A stretch of DNA of 14,207 nt, taken from the NCBI GenBank assembly GCA_035399245.1, contig DAOPIR010000065.1, forward strand, positions 1 through 14,207. Reading direction: 5' to 3'. Both the position numbers and the translations under genes were made by a program. Position 1 is the first letter of the stretch, and each line of letters starts with the position of its first letter. Under the pieces are notes generated by a model, which was not told the DNA's origin, ran no database searches, and saw nothing but the letters and a program-made list of their open reading frames with translations. The stretch comes from CAXXOK01 sp035399245 (GTDB taxonomy: Bacteria > Bacillota > Clostridia > Christensenellales > Aristaeellaceae). This document shows, in pieces, positions 6,367 to 13,976 of this stretch.

Positions 6367-7463
6367 TTTTCCATTTCCTCTTTACACAAGTCAAGCGCCT
6401 GCCGCACCACCGCGTCCATATCCAGATAGCGGTACAGCCCGAGACGGCCTGTGAAAATGGTGCTGCGCTCATCCAGCGCCAAATCTGCATAGCGTTGGTA
6501 GAGCATATGGTTTTTTTCGTTGTTTACCGGATAAAACGCCTCGCTGCCCGGCTGCCATTCCGAGGAGTACTCCCGGCTGATCACGGTTTTTCGCTGCGTG
6601 CCGTAATTAAAGTGCTTATGCTCAATGATGCGCGTATACGGCGTATCCCGATCGGTATAGTTCACCACGGCGTTGCCCTGGAAATTCTCCATGTCCAGCG
6701 TCTCGGTTTCCAGCCGGATACTGCGGTACTCCAGCGGGCCGAACGCATAGGCGAAATATGCGTCGATACCACCGGTATAGATCACCTTGGTGACAAGCGG
6801 ACGCAGCATGTCGCGCTGTTCCAGATAATCCGTATGCAGCCAGACGTTAATCCCCGCCAGCAGCCGCTCGATCATGGCCGTATATCCATCCGCCGGAATA
6901 CCCTGAAAGCGCGAATTAAAATAGTTATTATCGTAGGTAAAGCGGACGGGCAGCCGGTTGATAATACTGACCGGCAAATCACGGCAGGCCCGTCCCCATT
7001 GTTTTTCGGTGTATCCCTTAATCAGCTTTTCATAGATATCCGTGCCGACCAGGCTGATTGCCTGCTCCTCCAGGTTGCGCGGATGATTGATACCGGCCGC
7101 CTGCCGCTGCTGGGCGATGATTGCGGCGGCTTCCTCCGGCGTAGCCACGCCCCACATCTGGTGAAACGTGTTCATGTTGAAAGGCAGGTTGTATAACTCT
7201 CCCATGTAATTGGCCAGCGGCATATGGGTATAGCGGTTAAACTGCGCAAATCGGTTGACATACGCCCAGACTTCCGTATCATCGGTATGAAAGATGTGCG
7301 CGCCGTAGCAATGCACATCGATACCCTCTATCTTTCGGGTGTAGACATTGCCTCCGATATGGCTGCGCTTTTCCACGACAAGGCATTTCTTGCCCGCCTC
7401 GGTCAGCTCTCTGGCCGCAACGCTGCCGGCAAGCCCCGCCCCAACCACCAGATAATCATACAT
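6363..7463 (-). CDS. glf: UDP-galactopyranose mutase
   Basis: A 366-residue flavoenzyme of the usual length. It interconverts UDP-galactopyranose and UDP-galactofuranose, the donor for galactofuranose in cell-surface polysaccharides. The FAD-binding Rossmann motif starts the protein (YLVVGAGLAGSV, GAGLAG at 8-13), with the ribose-binding Glu in VVEKRSHIGGNV (E31). Family signatures follow: HCYGAHIFHT (51-60), a Y-T-E-K-Q-W block, FQGIPADGYT, LEYRSIRLE, NYTDRDTPYTRIIEHKHF, AFYPVN, and the C-terminal GRLGLYRYLDMD. The SD GGGAAGGGC lies 9 bases upstream of the ATG. It forms a two-gene unit with the DUF4422 gene through an ATGA overlap. No flippase, polymerase or other capsule genes surround the pair, so the rest of the glycan pathway must be elsewhere. 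Confidence 0.95.
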   Translation of the reverse strand: MYDYLVVGAGLAGSVAARELTEAGKKCLVVEKRSHIGGNVYTRKIEGIDVHCYGAHIFHTDDTEVWAYVNRFAQFNRYTHMPLANYMGELYNLPFNMNTFHQMWGVATPEEAAAIIAQQRQAAGINHPRNLEEQAISLVGTDIYEKLIKGYTEKQWGRACRDLPVSIINRLPVRFTYDNNYFNSRFQGIPADGYTAMIERLLAGINVWLHTDYLEQRDMLRPLVTKVIYTGGIDAYFAYAFGPLEYRSIRLETETLDMENFQGNAVVNYTDRDTPYTRIIEHKHFNYGTQRKTVISREYSSEWQPGSEAFYPVNNEKNHMLYQRYADLALDERSTIFTGRLGLYRYLDMDAVVRQALDLCKEEMEK

Positions 7464-7537
7464 CGTCTATAGCCCTTCCCGATCGTTTTGCGGCTTTATC
7501 AAATGCTGCCGATACGCTTGCATGGTTTGACCTTTTA

Positions 7538-7566
7538 ACCCTATGCAATCGCCGGCTTGTTGTCAA
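7538..7566 (-). promoter_or_regulatory. Candidate promoter for glf-DUF4422
   Basis: On the minus strand, a perfect TTGACA (7561-7566) is followed after 17 bases by TAGGGT (7538-7543), a weak -10. It lies 25 bases past the Nramp stop. A partial inverted repeat (TTGCAT at 7518-7523, ATGCAA at 7543-7548) touches the -10 and could be a leader hairpin or operator. No terminator separates Nramp from glf, so readthrough is possible. Confidence 0.5.
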
Positions 7567-7590
7567 CCGAAAGCCAGTAAAAGCACAAGA

Positions 7591-8835
7591 TTAGAAATAG
7601 CTCAGCAGCAGCGCTGCGTTGAGATAGGTCACGATTCCCGCGATGCCGAAAAGCAATATTTTAAGCCATGTTCCGTTGGCGTGCGTACCCATTACCTTTT
7701 GGGAGGATGTCAGCGTGATCAGGGTAAAAATGGTGATCGGCAGCTGGATGCTTAAAAGCATCTGCGAATAGATCAGCCCGTCAAACGGAGAGGCGATCAG
7801 GAAAATGATCAGCGTCGCCGGCACCATGGTTATCAGAACGCCGAGACGGGAATGGTTATCCTGCAGGTTGTACGGTTCCCCGAAGATCCCCGCAAAAATA
7901 CTGCCGCCCGCCATACCTGCCGTGATGCTGGACGAAAGTCCCGCAAACAGAAGCGCAACCGCGAACACAACCCCCGCCGCGTTGCCCAGCAGCGGCTTTA
8001 GCATCTCCTGCGCCTGTGCCAGATCATCCACAACGGTGTTTTGCGTAAAAAACGTAGCCGCTGCCATCAGGATCATCGCGCTGTTGATTGCCCACCCGAT
8101 AATCATGGACAGCAGCGTATCGGTAAACTCGTACTTAAGCTGCTTGCGGATAACGGTTTCATCCTGCAGGTTCCATTGGCGGCTTTGGATAATCTCGGAA
8201 TGTAAAAACAGGTTGTGCGGCATCACCACGGCGCCCAGCACGCTCATGATAACCACCATCGAGCCCTTGGGAAACGCCGGCGTTACCCAGCCGGACGCGG
8301 CCGCGGCCCAGTTTGTGTCGATCAGGTAGATTTCGAATAAAAACGAAAGACCGATCAGCGATACAAAGCCGATGATAATCTTTTCGATCTTCTTGTACGA
8401 GTTGGTAAACTGCAGCACCAGCACCACGGCAAGCGTCAGCAGCGAGCCGATCTTAATCGGCAGGTGAAACAGCATGTTCAGCGCGATGGCCGCGCCCAAG
8501 ATCTCCGCAAGCGCGGTGGAGATCGCCGCGCCGACCGCAGAGCCCAGCACCAGGTTTTTGATCCACGGGCGCATGTATTCCGTAGCCGCTTCGGACAGGC
8601 ACTTGCCGGTTACGATGCCCAGATGCGCCGCATTGTGCTGCAGCACGATCAGCATGACGGTCGACAGCGTTACCATCCACAGCAGTGTATAACCGTACTG
8701 TGAGCCTGCCGCGATATTGGACGCCCAGTTACCCGGATCAATAAACCCGACCGTTACCAACAAACCGGGCCCGATATATTTTAAAAAGCTTGCCGCTTTC
8801 TGTACATGAGGTCGTTTGCCAAAGAATTTTCGAAT
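7591..8835 (-). CDS. Nramp family divalent metal transporter (probable ATT start)
   Basis: A 414-residue multi-pass membrane transporter that takes up Mn2+ or Fe2+ with protons. Helix 1 carries the metal-binding DPGN (residues 33-36, in GFIDPGNWASN) and helix 6 carries MPHN (205-208, in VVMPHNLFLHS); both are the canonical ligand motifs. The first in-frame standard start is TTG at 8763, which would cut off the beginning of helix 1 (YIGPG) and has no SD. The frame is open upstream to TAG at 8863-8865 with no ATG, GTG or TTG between. An ATT at 8833-8835 lies 6 bases after GAGGGG (8842-8847) and gives a normal N-terminus (RKFFGKRPHVQKAASFLKYIGPG). Either this is a rare AUU start, or an ATG was altered by mutation or sequencing error. 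An extended -10 promoter lies upstream. Confidence 0.85.
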   Translation of the reverse strand: MRKFFGKRPHVQKAASFLKYIGPGLLVTVGFIDPGNWASNIAAGSQYGYTLLWMVTLSTVMLIVLQHNAAHLGIVTGKCLSEAATEYMRPWIKNLVLGSAVGAAISTALAEILGAAIALNMLFHLPIKIGSLLTLAVVLVLQFTNSYKKIEKIIIGFVSLIGLSFLFEIYLIDTNWAAAASGWVTPAFPKGSMVVIMSVLGAVVMPHNLFLHSEIIQSRQWNLQDETVIRKQLKYEFTDTLLSMIIGWAINSAMILMAAATFFTQNTVVDDLAQAQEMLKPLLGNAAGVVFAVALLFAGLSSSITAGMAGGSIFAGIFGEPYNLQDNHSRLGVLITMVPATLIIFLIASPFDGLIYSQMLLSIQLPITIFTLITLTSSQKVMGTHANGTWLKILLFGIAGIVTYLNAALLLSYF

Positions 8836-8890
8836 ACGAATCCCCTCTTTCGCCGTTGTCTGCTAACGGTACTGTGCGGTTATATAGCTA

Positions 8891-8899
8891 ATTATACCA
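8891..8899 (-). promoter_or_regulatory. Extended -10 promoter for the Nramp gene
   Basis: On the minus strand the sequence reads TGGTATAAT, a perfect -10 with the TGN extension, which allows initiation without a good -35; the hexamer 17 bases upstream (GCGCAC) is poor. The transcript would begin near 8884, leaving a leader of about 50 bases. That leader has a small hairpin (CCGTT/AACGG arms, 8853-8857 and 8865-8869) just before the SD. No known manganese riboswitch is recognisable. Confidence 0.65.
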
Positions 8900-8985
8900 T
8901 GTTTCGCCCGTCTGTGCGCTGCCATTTGCTGTCAAGCACTCAACCGCACCAAAGATCCGCCGTCCGGCAAAAGGACTTTGCACGG

Positions 8986-9008
8986 CTATGGAGAATGCAT
9001 ATCCATAG
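8986..9008. repeat. Inverted repeat upstream of ftsH
   Basis: CTATGGA (8986-8992) and its exact complement TCCATAG (9002-9008) are separated by 9 bases that contain ATGCAT. It lies about 70 bases before the ftsH ATG in the Nramp/ftsH divergent region. It could be an operator or a leader hairpin. It does not match CIRCE or the CtsR operator. No convincing plus-strand promoter was found, although TATAAC at 9050-9055 is a possible -10. Confidence 0.45.
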
Positions 9009-9076
9009 GGCAAAACTTTGCCTGCGATATCGGAATGATCATATGGAAATATAACCTACTGAAGGGGAGGAATACT

Positions 9077-10885
9077 ATGAATGAAATCAAACCGCCACAC
9101 AAGCATTTGCTTTATTATTACGGAATTGCACTGCTGGTGCTGCTGCTGATCAATTCGCTGCTGATTCCGCTGCTTAGCAGCCAATATATACAGGAAGTGG
9201 ATTACGGCACCTTTATGACCATGACGGAGGACAAAAAGATCAGTCAGGTTGAGATTGAGGATAACCAGATCGTGTTTTCCGATACGGACGGCAACCTTTA
9301 TAAGACCGGCGTCCTGACGGATGCAGATCTGGTTGACCGCCTGTATGCGTCCGGCGCACAGTTCACCAGCGAGATCGTGCAGGAAATGTCTCCGCTGCTG
9401 GAGTTCTTCCTCACATGGATTTTGCCGATCGTCGTCTTTGTCGTTCTCGGCCAGTATTTGTCCCGTCAGCTGATGAAAAAAGCCGGCGGCGGAAACTCCC
9501 TGCTGTTTGGCATGGGCAAGAGCAACGCAAAGGTGTATGTAAAGTCCACCAAGGGCATCAAGTTTGCGGATGTCGCCGGCGAGGATGAGGCCAAGGAAAA
9601 CCTGGCCGAAATCGTGGAATATCTCCACAATCCTTCCAAATACAAGGACATCGGAGCCTCCATGCCAAGAGGCGTACTGCTGGTGGGCCCTCCGGGCACC
9701 GGTAAAACCATGCTTGCCAAAGCCGTGGCCGGCGAGGCCGACGTGCCGTTTTTCTCCATGTCCGGCTCCGAGTTTGTGGAGATGTTCGTGGGCATGGGCG
9801 CGTCCAAGGTGCGCGATCTGTTTAAGCAGGCAAAAGAAAAAGCGCCCTGTATCGTGTTTATCGACGAGATCGACGCGATCGGCCAGAAGCGTGACGGACG
9901 CATCAACGGCAATGATGAGCGGGAGCAAACCCTCAACCAGCTGCTAACCGAGATGGACGGCTTTGAGGACAACAACGGCGTGATTATCCTGGCCGCCACC
10001 AACCGGCCCGATTCGCTGGATCCGGCGCTGACCCGCCCGGGCCGGTTTGACCGCCGCGTACCGGTAGAGCTGCCCGACCTTGCCGGCCGCGAAGCAATCC
10101 TGCGGGTTCATGCCAAAAAGATCAAGCTGGAAGGCGACATCGATTTTCAGCAGATTGCCCGTATGGCTTCTGGCGCATCCGGCGCAGAGCTTGCCAACAT
10201 CGTTAATGAAGCGGCGCTGCGGGCCATCCGCGATGGGCGCAAGGCCGCCACGCAGTCGGACTTTGAGGAAAGCATCGAAGTCGTAATTGCCGGTTATCAA
10301 AAGAAGAACGCCATCCTGACCGATCACGAAAAGCGGATCGTTGCCTACCACGAAACCGGCCATGCGCTGGTAGCGGCCAAGCAAACACACTCCGCACCGG
10401 TGCAGAAAATCACCATCATTCCGCGTACCTCCGGCGCGCTGGGCTATACCATGCAGGTGGAGGAAGGCAACCACTACCTGATGAGCAAGGAAGAGATCGA
10501 AAACAAGATCGCCACCCTCACGGGCGGCCGCGCGGCGGAAGAGCTGGTGTTCCACTCCATGTCCACCGGCGCATCCAACGATATCGAGGAAGCCACCAAG
10601 CTGGCCCGTGCTATGCTCACCCGCTATGGCATGAGCGATGATTTTGACATGGTTGCGCTGGAAACCGTAACCAACCAATACCTCGGCGGCGATACGACGC
10701 TTGCGTGCTCCGCGCAAACGCAGGCGAGCATTGATCAGCAGGTGGTTGCGCTGGTGAAACGGCAGCACGAAAAAGCTTCTTCGATTTTAGCCGAAAACCG
10801 TGAGAAGCTGGATGAGCTTGCCAAGTATCTGTACGAAAAAGAGTCGATCACCGGCGAAGAATTTATGAAAATCCTAAACGCATAG
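9077..10885 (+). CDS. ftsH: ATP-dependent zinc metalloprotease FtsH
   Basis: A 602-residue membrane-bound AAA+ protease that degrades misfolded membrane proteins and short-lived regulators. Two membrane helices (about 14-33 and 108-127) flank a small external domain. The AAA module has Walker A GPPGTGKT (204-211), the pore loop FVG (237-239), Walker B IVFIDEID (259-266) and the second region of homology ending in RPGRFDRR (320-327). The protease domain has the zinc motif HETGH (425-429); D502 in SNDIEEATKLA is the expected third ligand. The ATG at 9077 follows GGGGAGG by 6 bases; an in-frame extension to 8978 has no SD and is rejected. It lacks the tilS-hpt neighbours common for housekeeping ftsH in Firmicutes and has a short C-terminus, so it may be a second copy. 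The gene ends 5 bases before the convergent AEC gene. Confidence 0.96.
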   Translation: MNEIKPPHKHLLYYYGIALLVLLLINSLLIPLLSSQYIQEVDYGTFMTMTEDKKISQVEIEDNQIVFSDTDGNLYKTGVLTDADLVDRLYASGAQFTSEIVQEMSPLLEFFLTWILPIVVFVVLGQYLSRQLMKKAGGGNSLLFGMGKSNAKVYVKSTKGIKFADVAGEDEAKENLAEIVEYLHNPSKYKDIGASMPRGVLLVGPPGTGKTMLAKAVAGEADVPFFSMSGSEFVEMFVGMGASKVRDLFKQAKEKAPCIVFIDEIDAIGQKRDGRINGNDEREQTLNQLLTEMDGFEDNNGVIILAATNRPDSLDPALTRPGRFDRRVPVELPDLAGREAILRVHAKKIKLEGDIDFQQIARMASGASGAELANIVNEAALRAIRDGRKAATQSDFEESIEVVIAGYQKKNAILTDHEKRIVAYHETGHALVAAKQTHSAPVQKITIIPRTSGALGYTMQVEEGNHYLMSKEEIENKIATLTGGRAAEELVFHSMSTGASNDIEEATKLARAMLTRYGMSDDFDMVALETVTNQYLGGDTTLACSAQTQASIDQQVVALVKRQHEKASSILAENREKLDELAKYLYEKESITGEEFMKILNA

Positions 10886-10890
10886 TTATT

Positions 10891-11808
10891 TTACAGCAGC
10901 ACGGCAAATACGATGGGAATCGTGGCGATGCACAGCAGCGTCGTCAGCGTAACCCCTTTGGACAGCAACGTGTATTCGCCGCCGTATTGCTGCGCCATCA
11001 TGACCGTCATGCTGCCAACCGGTGTGCTCAGCATGATGATGCATACCCCCAGCAGATCGCCCGCCCCGATAAAGTGTTTCAGTGCAAAGCCGCAAAGGAT
11101 CGGCAGGATCAGCAGTTTTACCGCCGAAAAAATCAGCAGCTTGTAATCGGTAAAAAACGATCGGAAATCCACATTAGCCAGCGCTACGCCGATGACGATC
11201 ATGCCCAGCGGCGCGTTCAGGTCACTCAGGTATCCCAGCGACGATGTGATAATCTCCGGCAGGCGGATACGCAGCAGATAGAACATTACCGCGATCACGC
11301 TGGACACCACGCCCGGATTGAGGAATTCCTTCAAGGATAATCCCTTTTGGGAAACGGGATCGGCACCGCGCTGCAGGATCATGATGCCGTAGGTATAGAT
11401 CAAAACATTGTACAGCAGGATAAACACCGATACATACAGCATAGCCTCATCGCCGACAATTTCCGACACCAGCGGAATGCCCATATAGCCGATGTTGGAA
11501 AAGACCGTCATCATGGCGTATGCATTGGCTTGTTTCGGCTTAAGCTTCATCAGTTTGGGTAAAATCACGGCCGCTAAAAGCAGCACCGCATAAATGATAA
11601 CGGTAATCAGCACCGCCGTGAGCAGATCGCGGTCCGGAATATTGCGCTCTGTCTGCGAGGCGCTGATAATCACCGCCGGATTGGCAACATAGAGCACAAT
11701 GGCGGATAGCTTCTGGCCGGTGCGCTCGTCAATAATCCGAACCTTCACCAGCAGCAGCCCCACCAGCATCAAGATCAGCAGTACCAGCATTTTTTCAACG
11801 ATCAGCAT
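10891..11808 (-). CDS. AEC (auxin efflux carrier) family transporter
   Basis: A 305-residue, highly hydrophobic protein with about ten membrane helices in two halves. Family marks are the NP pair in helix 2 (VANPAVIISA, 41-50), FSNIGYMGIPLV (103-114) in the first half, and the C-terminal STPVGSMTVMMAQQYGG...TLTTLLCIATIPI. Bacterial AEC proteins move small organic anions such as malate or malonate, or unknown solutes; the substrate is not evident. The ATG at 11808 is chosen because GGATGAGG (11820-11827) lies 11 bases upstream; the TTG at 11832 has no SD. It follows the MarR gene on the same strand after 131 bases with no clear promoter or terminator between, so it may be part of the MATE-MarR transcript. 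Only 5 bases separate its stop from the ftsH stop. Confidence 0.88.
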   Translation of the reverse strand: MLIVEKMLVLLILMLVGLLLVKVRIIDERTGQKLSAIVLYVANPAVIISASQTERNIPDRDLLTAVLITVIIYAVLLLAAVILPKLMKLKPKQANAYAMMTVFSNIGYMGIPLVSEIVGDEAMLYVSVFILLYNVLIYTYGIMILQRGADPVSQKGLSLKEFLNPGVVSSVIAVMFYLLRIRLPEIITSSLGYLSDLNAPLGMIVIGVALANVDFRSFFTDYKLLIFSAVKLLILPILCGFALKHFIGAGDLLGVCIIMLSTPVGSMTVMMAQQYGGEYTLLSKGVTLTTLLCIATIPIVFAVLL

Positions 11809-11939
11809 ATTGTTTATATCCTCATCCGTCAATTTTACAGGGAACCATGCCCAGTTTACAGCAGTGCAGGCAGGAATAGAAGTGTTTTGTCTGTTTTCTT
11901 TCCGGCATTCTCCATGAGCGGTTTCCCGGCAATGCTTCC

Positions 11940-12383
11940 TTAATGCTCTGCAATCGCATTATTGGCCATGATCTCCAAAAGCCGGATAAGCTCCTTCTTC
12001 TCCCCTATGTCCATGCCGGCTGTGATACGGTTGCTCCACTCCTCCAGCAGCGTGCGGATCACCGGCAGCAGTGCACGGCCCGCATCGGTGAGAAACAGGC
12101 TGTACTGCCTTCGGTTTGCGTTGTCCTCTTCGCGCGTGATATAGCCAAAATCATCCATCTGACGGCATTTTCTGGCAATGCCGCTTTTATCAATACCGAT
12201 AAATTCCACCAGCGCATCCTGCGAAGACCCCGGATATTTATCCAAATACAAAAGCATGAGAAACATGGAACCCTTCAGCTTGTAAGGATGCAGGCGGCTG
12301 TTGAGAAACTGCCTTCTCATCTTTTCCAATCGGCCGATATACCGCGCGATATTCCTGGAAAACGACTGCTCTTTGTTATACAT
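11940..12383 (-). CDS. MarR family transcriptional regulator
   Basis: A 147-residue dimeric winged-helix DNA-binding protein. N- and C-terminal helices (about 5-30 and 107-145) would form the dimer interface. The winged helix lies between: helix 2/3 SSQDALVEFIGIDKSGIARKCRQMDDFGYI (53-82, recognition helix around 64-76) and the wing REEDNANRRQYSLFLTDAGRAL (84-105), a standard MarR signature. The ATG at 12383 has AAAGGGGG 6 bases upstream; the ATG at 12389 directly abuts that SD and is rejected. It starts 26 bases after the MATE stop on the same strand, so the two are co-transcribed. By analogy with MarR-MATE pairs such as MepR-MepA it should repress the operon and be released by an exported compound. 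The inverted repeat at 13852-13874 is the likely target. Confidence 0.9.
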   Translation of the reverse strand: MYNKEQSFSRNIARYIGRLEKMRRQFLNSRLHPYKLKGSMFLMLLYLDKYPGSSQDALVEFIGIDKSGIARKCRQMDDFGYITREEDNANRRQYSLFLTDAGRALLPVIRTLLEEWSNRITAGMDIGEKKELIRLLEIMANNAIAEH

Positions 12384-12409
12384 TTTCATCCCCCTTTATG
12401 GAAGTAAGC

Positions 12410-13831
12410 TTATCGGTTGAAGCTGCTGTTCGGCTGCAATCCGTTCTGCGCAGGGTTGTTATTGTTTTCCAATACCTTGATTTTCTTCATCAGCAACAGC
12501 ACCATCGGAACGGCGATACACATCGTCAGCACATCCGATACAGCCTGTGCGGATGCCAGTCCGTAAACGCCAAACAGCTGTGACAGCACGATTACGCTGG
12601 GCACCAGGCAGATCAGCTGGCGCGACAGGCCCAGCACACCGGCGCCCCAGGGCCGGCCCAGCGCCTGAAACAGGCCGTTGGCGATCATGCTCCACACGTG
12701 CAGCGGCATGGTGATGCACTGCGCAATGATGATATAGGCTCCCAGCGTAACCAGCTCCGTGTTATCCGTCGAAGCGAAGATCTGGATCAGCTTCGGCGCG
12801 CCCAGTGCCATCACTGTGCCCAGAACCACGGCGCCCGCAACACCCATGCCACTGCAGGTCCAAAACACTTTGCGCACCCGATCATACCGCTTTGCGCCCC
12901 AGCAATAGCCCGCCAGCGGCTGAAAGCCCATCCCAAGCCCGATAATCGCCGCGCCGATCAGCCGCGTGCACTTGTTTGCAACCGAGACGGCGGCCAGCGC
13001 CGTATCGCCGAAGCCACCCGCGTAATTATTCAGCACGATCGTGGACAGCGCCAGCATGCTGCTTCTGAGAAACGTGGGGATGCCCATTTTGACGATTTCC
13101 GCATAAATATACTTTTTGGGCGTAAACAGCTTGAATTTCAGCTCGATCAGCGTCTTATTCCGCAAAAACGGTACCAGCAAAATGCTGAAGCTGATCATTT
13201 TGGAGATGCCGGTGGCAATGGCGGCGCCCGCGATGCCCAACCCCAACACGTTGATAAACAAAGGATCCAGGCTGATGTTGATCACGCAGCCGGACACCAT
13301 GCCAATCATGGAATACTGCGTGCTGCCCTCCGAGCGCAGCAACTGGCTGAGCACCACGGTGCCCGCCGTAAACGGCGCGGACAACAGGATAAAGCTGGCA
13401 TACTGCACGGAATACGGCTTTGCCGTGGGCGTAGCCCCCAGCAGCACTACCAGCGGATTGATAAAAGCATAGCCGATCGCCGCAACGCCCGCAATGATGA
13501 TCAGCGCCGACAGCAGCGCGGTTGAGCCAACCTTGCTCGCCTTTTCATATTCCTTGGCGCCCAACAGCCGCGAAATGTAGCTGGACGCGCCGATGCCAAA
13601 CCCCATGGCTACCGATCGGATCAGCTGCATCAGCGAATCGTTTACGCCCACGGCCGCCGTAGCCGAGGTGCCAAGCTGGCTGACAAAATATGTATCGGTA
13701 ATATTGTAGATTGAATCGATCAGCATCGCGATAATCATAGGAATTGCAAGGATGGGAATCACCTTTGCCACCGGTTCTTCCAGCATCATCTTCCGGCGTG
13801 CATCACGCTGCAAAGCTTGATGTTTGTCCAA
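12410..13831 (-). CDS. MATE family multidrug/metabolite efflux transporter
   Basis: A 473-residue membrane protein with about twelve helices in two repeated halves, of typical family length. The first half has the common lead PVAKVIPILAIPMIIAMLIDSIYNITDTYFVSQLGTSATAAVG, followed by GFGIGASSYISRLLGAKEYEKA. The second half has the matching GLGMGFQPLAGYCWGAKRYDRVRK. MATE proteins expel cationic drugs or metabolites using Na+ or H+ gradients. The start is a TTG (13829-13831) with GAGGGA about 9 bases upstream; the internal ATG at residue 15 has no comparable SD. The C-terminal tail is Asn/Gln-rich. It heads an operon with MarR, driven by a strong promoter and a palindromic operator just upstream. 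The substrate is unknown. Confidence 0.93.
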   Translation of the reverse strand: MDKHQALQRDARRKMMLEEPVAKVIPILAIPMIIAMLIDSIYNITDTYFVSQLGTSATAAVGVNDSLMQLIRSVAMGFGIGASSYISRLLGAKEYEKASKVGSTALLSALIIIAGVAAIGYAFINPLVVLLGATPTAKPYSVQYASFILLSAPFTAGTVVLSQLLRSEGSTQYSMIGMVSGCVINISLDPLFINVLGLGIAGAAIATGISKMISFSILLVPFLRNKTLIELKFKLFTPKKYIYAEIVKMGIPTFLRSSMLALSTIVLNNYAGGFGDTALAAVSVANKCTRLIGAAIIGLGMGFQPLAGYCWGAKRYDRVRKVFWTCSGMGVAGAVVLGTVMALGAPKLIQIFASTDNTELVTLGAYIIIAQCITMPLHVWSMIANGLFQALGRPWGAGVLGLSRQLICLVPSVIVLSQLFGVYGLASAQAVSDVLTMCIAVPMVLLLMKKIKVLENNNNPAQNGLQPNSSFNR

Positions 13832-13851
13832 CAGAAACGCTCCCTCAAAAT

Positions 13852-13874
13852 AACAGTTGCATATTGCAACTGTT
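13852..13874. promoter_or_regulatory. Perfect inverted repeat, probable MarR operator
   Basis: AACAGTTGCA (13852-13861) and its exact complement (13865-13874) are separated by TAT. The size and symmetry fit a MarR dimer site. It begins about 7 bases after the predicted MATE transcript start and ends 5 bases before the SD, so a bound repressor would block the polymerase. In RNA the same sequence would fold into a 10-bp hairpin close to the SD. Confidence 0.75.
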
Positions 13875-13887
13875 GTGGTGTGCCATT

Positions 13888-13916
13888 ACTATAGCAGATT
13901 AATATTCCTTCGTCAA
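13888..13916 (-). promoter_or_regulatory. Promoter of the MATE-MarR operon
   Basis: On the minus strand, TTGACG (13911-13916), a 17-base spacer and TATAGT (13888-13893). Each hexamer matches consensus at five of six positions. The predicted transcript start is near 13881, immediately upstream of the inverted repeat. Confidence 0.85.
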
Positions 13917-13929
13917 TATCGAAATGCAC

Positions 13930-13969
13930 AAAAAATAGGGCTGTTGCAGTTTCTCTGCTGCGACAGCCC
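13930..13969 (-). terminator. Intrinsic terminator of the gene entering from the right
   Basis: On the minus strand, GGGCTGTCGCAG pairs with CTGCAACAGCCC (12 bp, one G-T) around an 8-base loop, followed by TA and six T residues. It begins 7 bases after the stop codon of the broken gene and keeps its transcript from entering the MATE promoter. Confidence 0.9.
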
Positions 13970-13976
13970 CCGGATA

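Noticed and set aside
7518..7548. TTGCAT/ATGCAA repeat near the glf promoter as another MarR site
   Set aside because: Only six bases per arm match, the spacing differs greatly from the operator, and a 7-base match is expected by chance in a window of this size.
8836..8884. Possible manganese riboswitch in the Nramp leader
   Set aside because: The leader is only about 50 bases and lacks the conserved loops of the yybP-ykoY type; only a 5-bp hairpin is seen.
8978..9076. In-frame 33-codon extension of FtsH
   Set aside because: It has no SD, its residues do not resemble FtsH, and GGGGAGG is perfectly placed for the ATG at 9077.
9056..10768. Two long minus-strand open frames of 290 and 274 codons
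   Set aside because: Both are antisense to ftsH, whose motifs are unmistakable; they show no domain or start signal.
12698..13525. Plus-strand open frame of 275 codons rich in Arg, His and Gln
   Set aside because: It is antisense to the MATE gene and its composition is that of a reverse-strand shadow.
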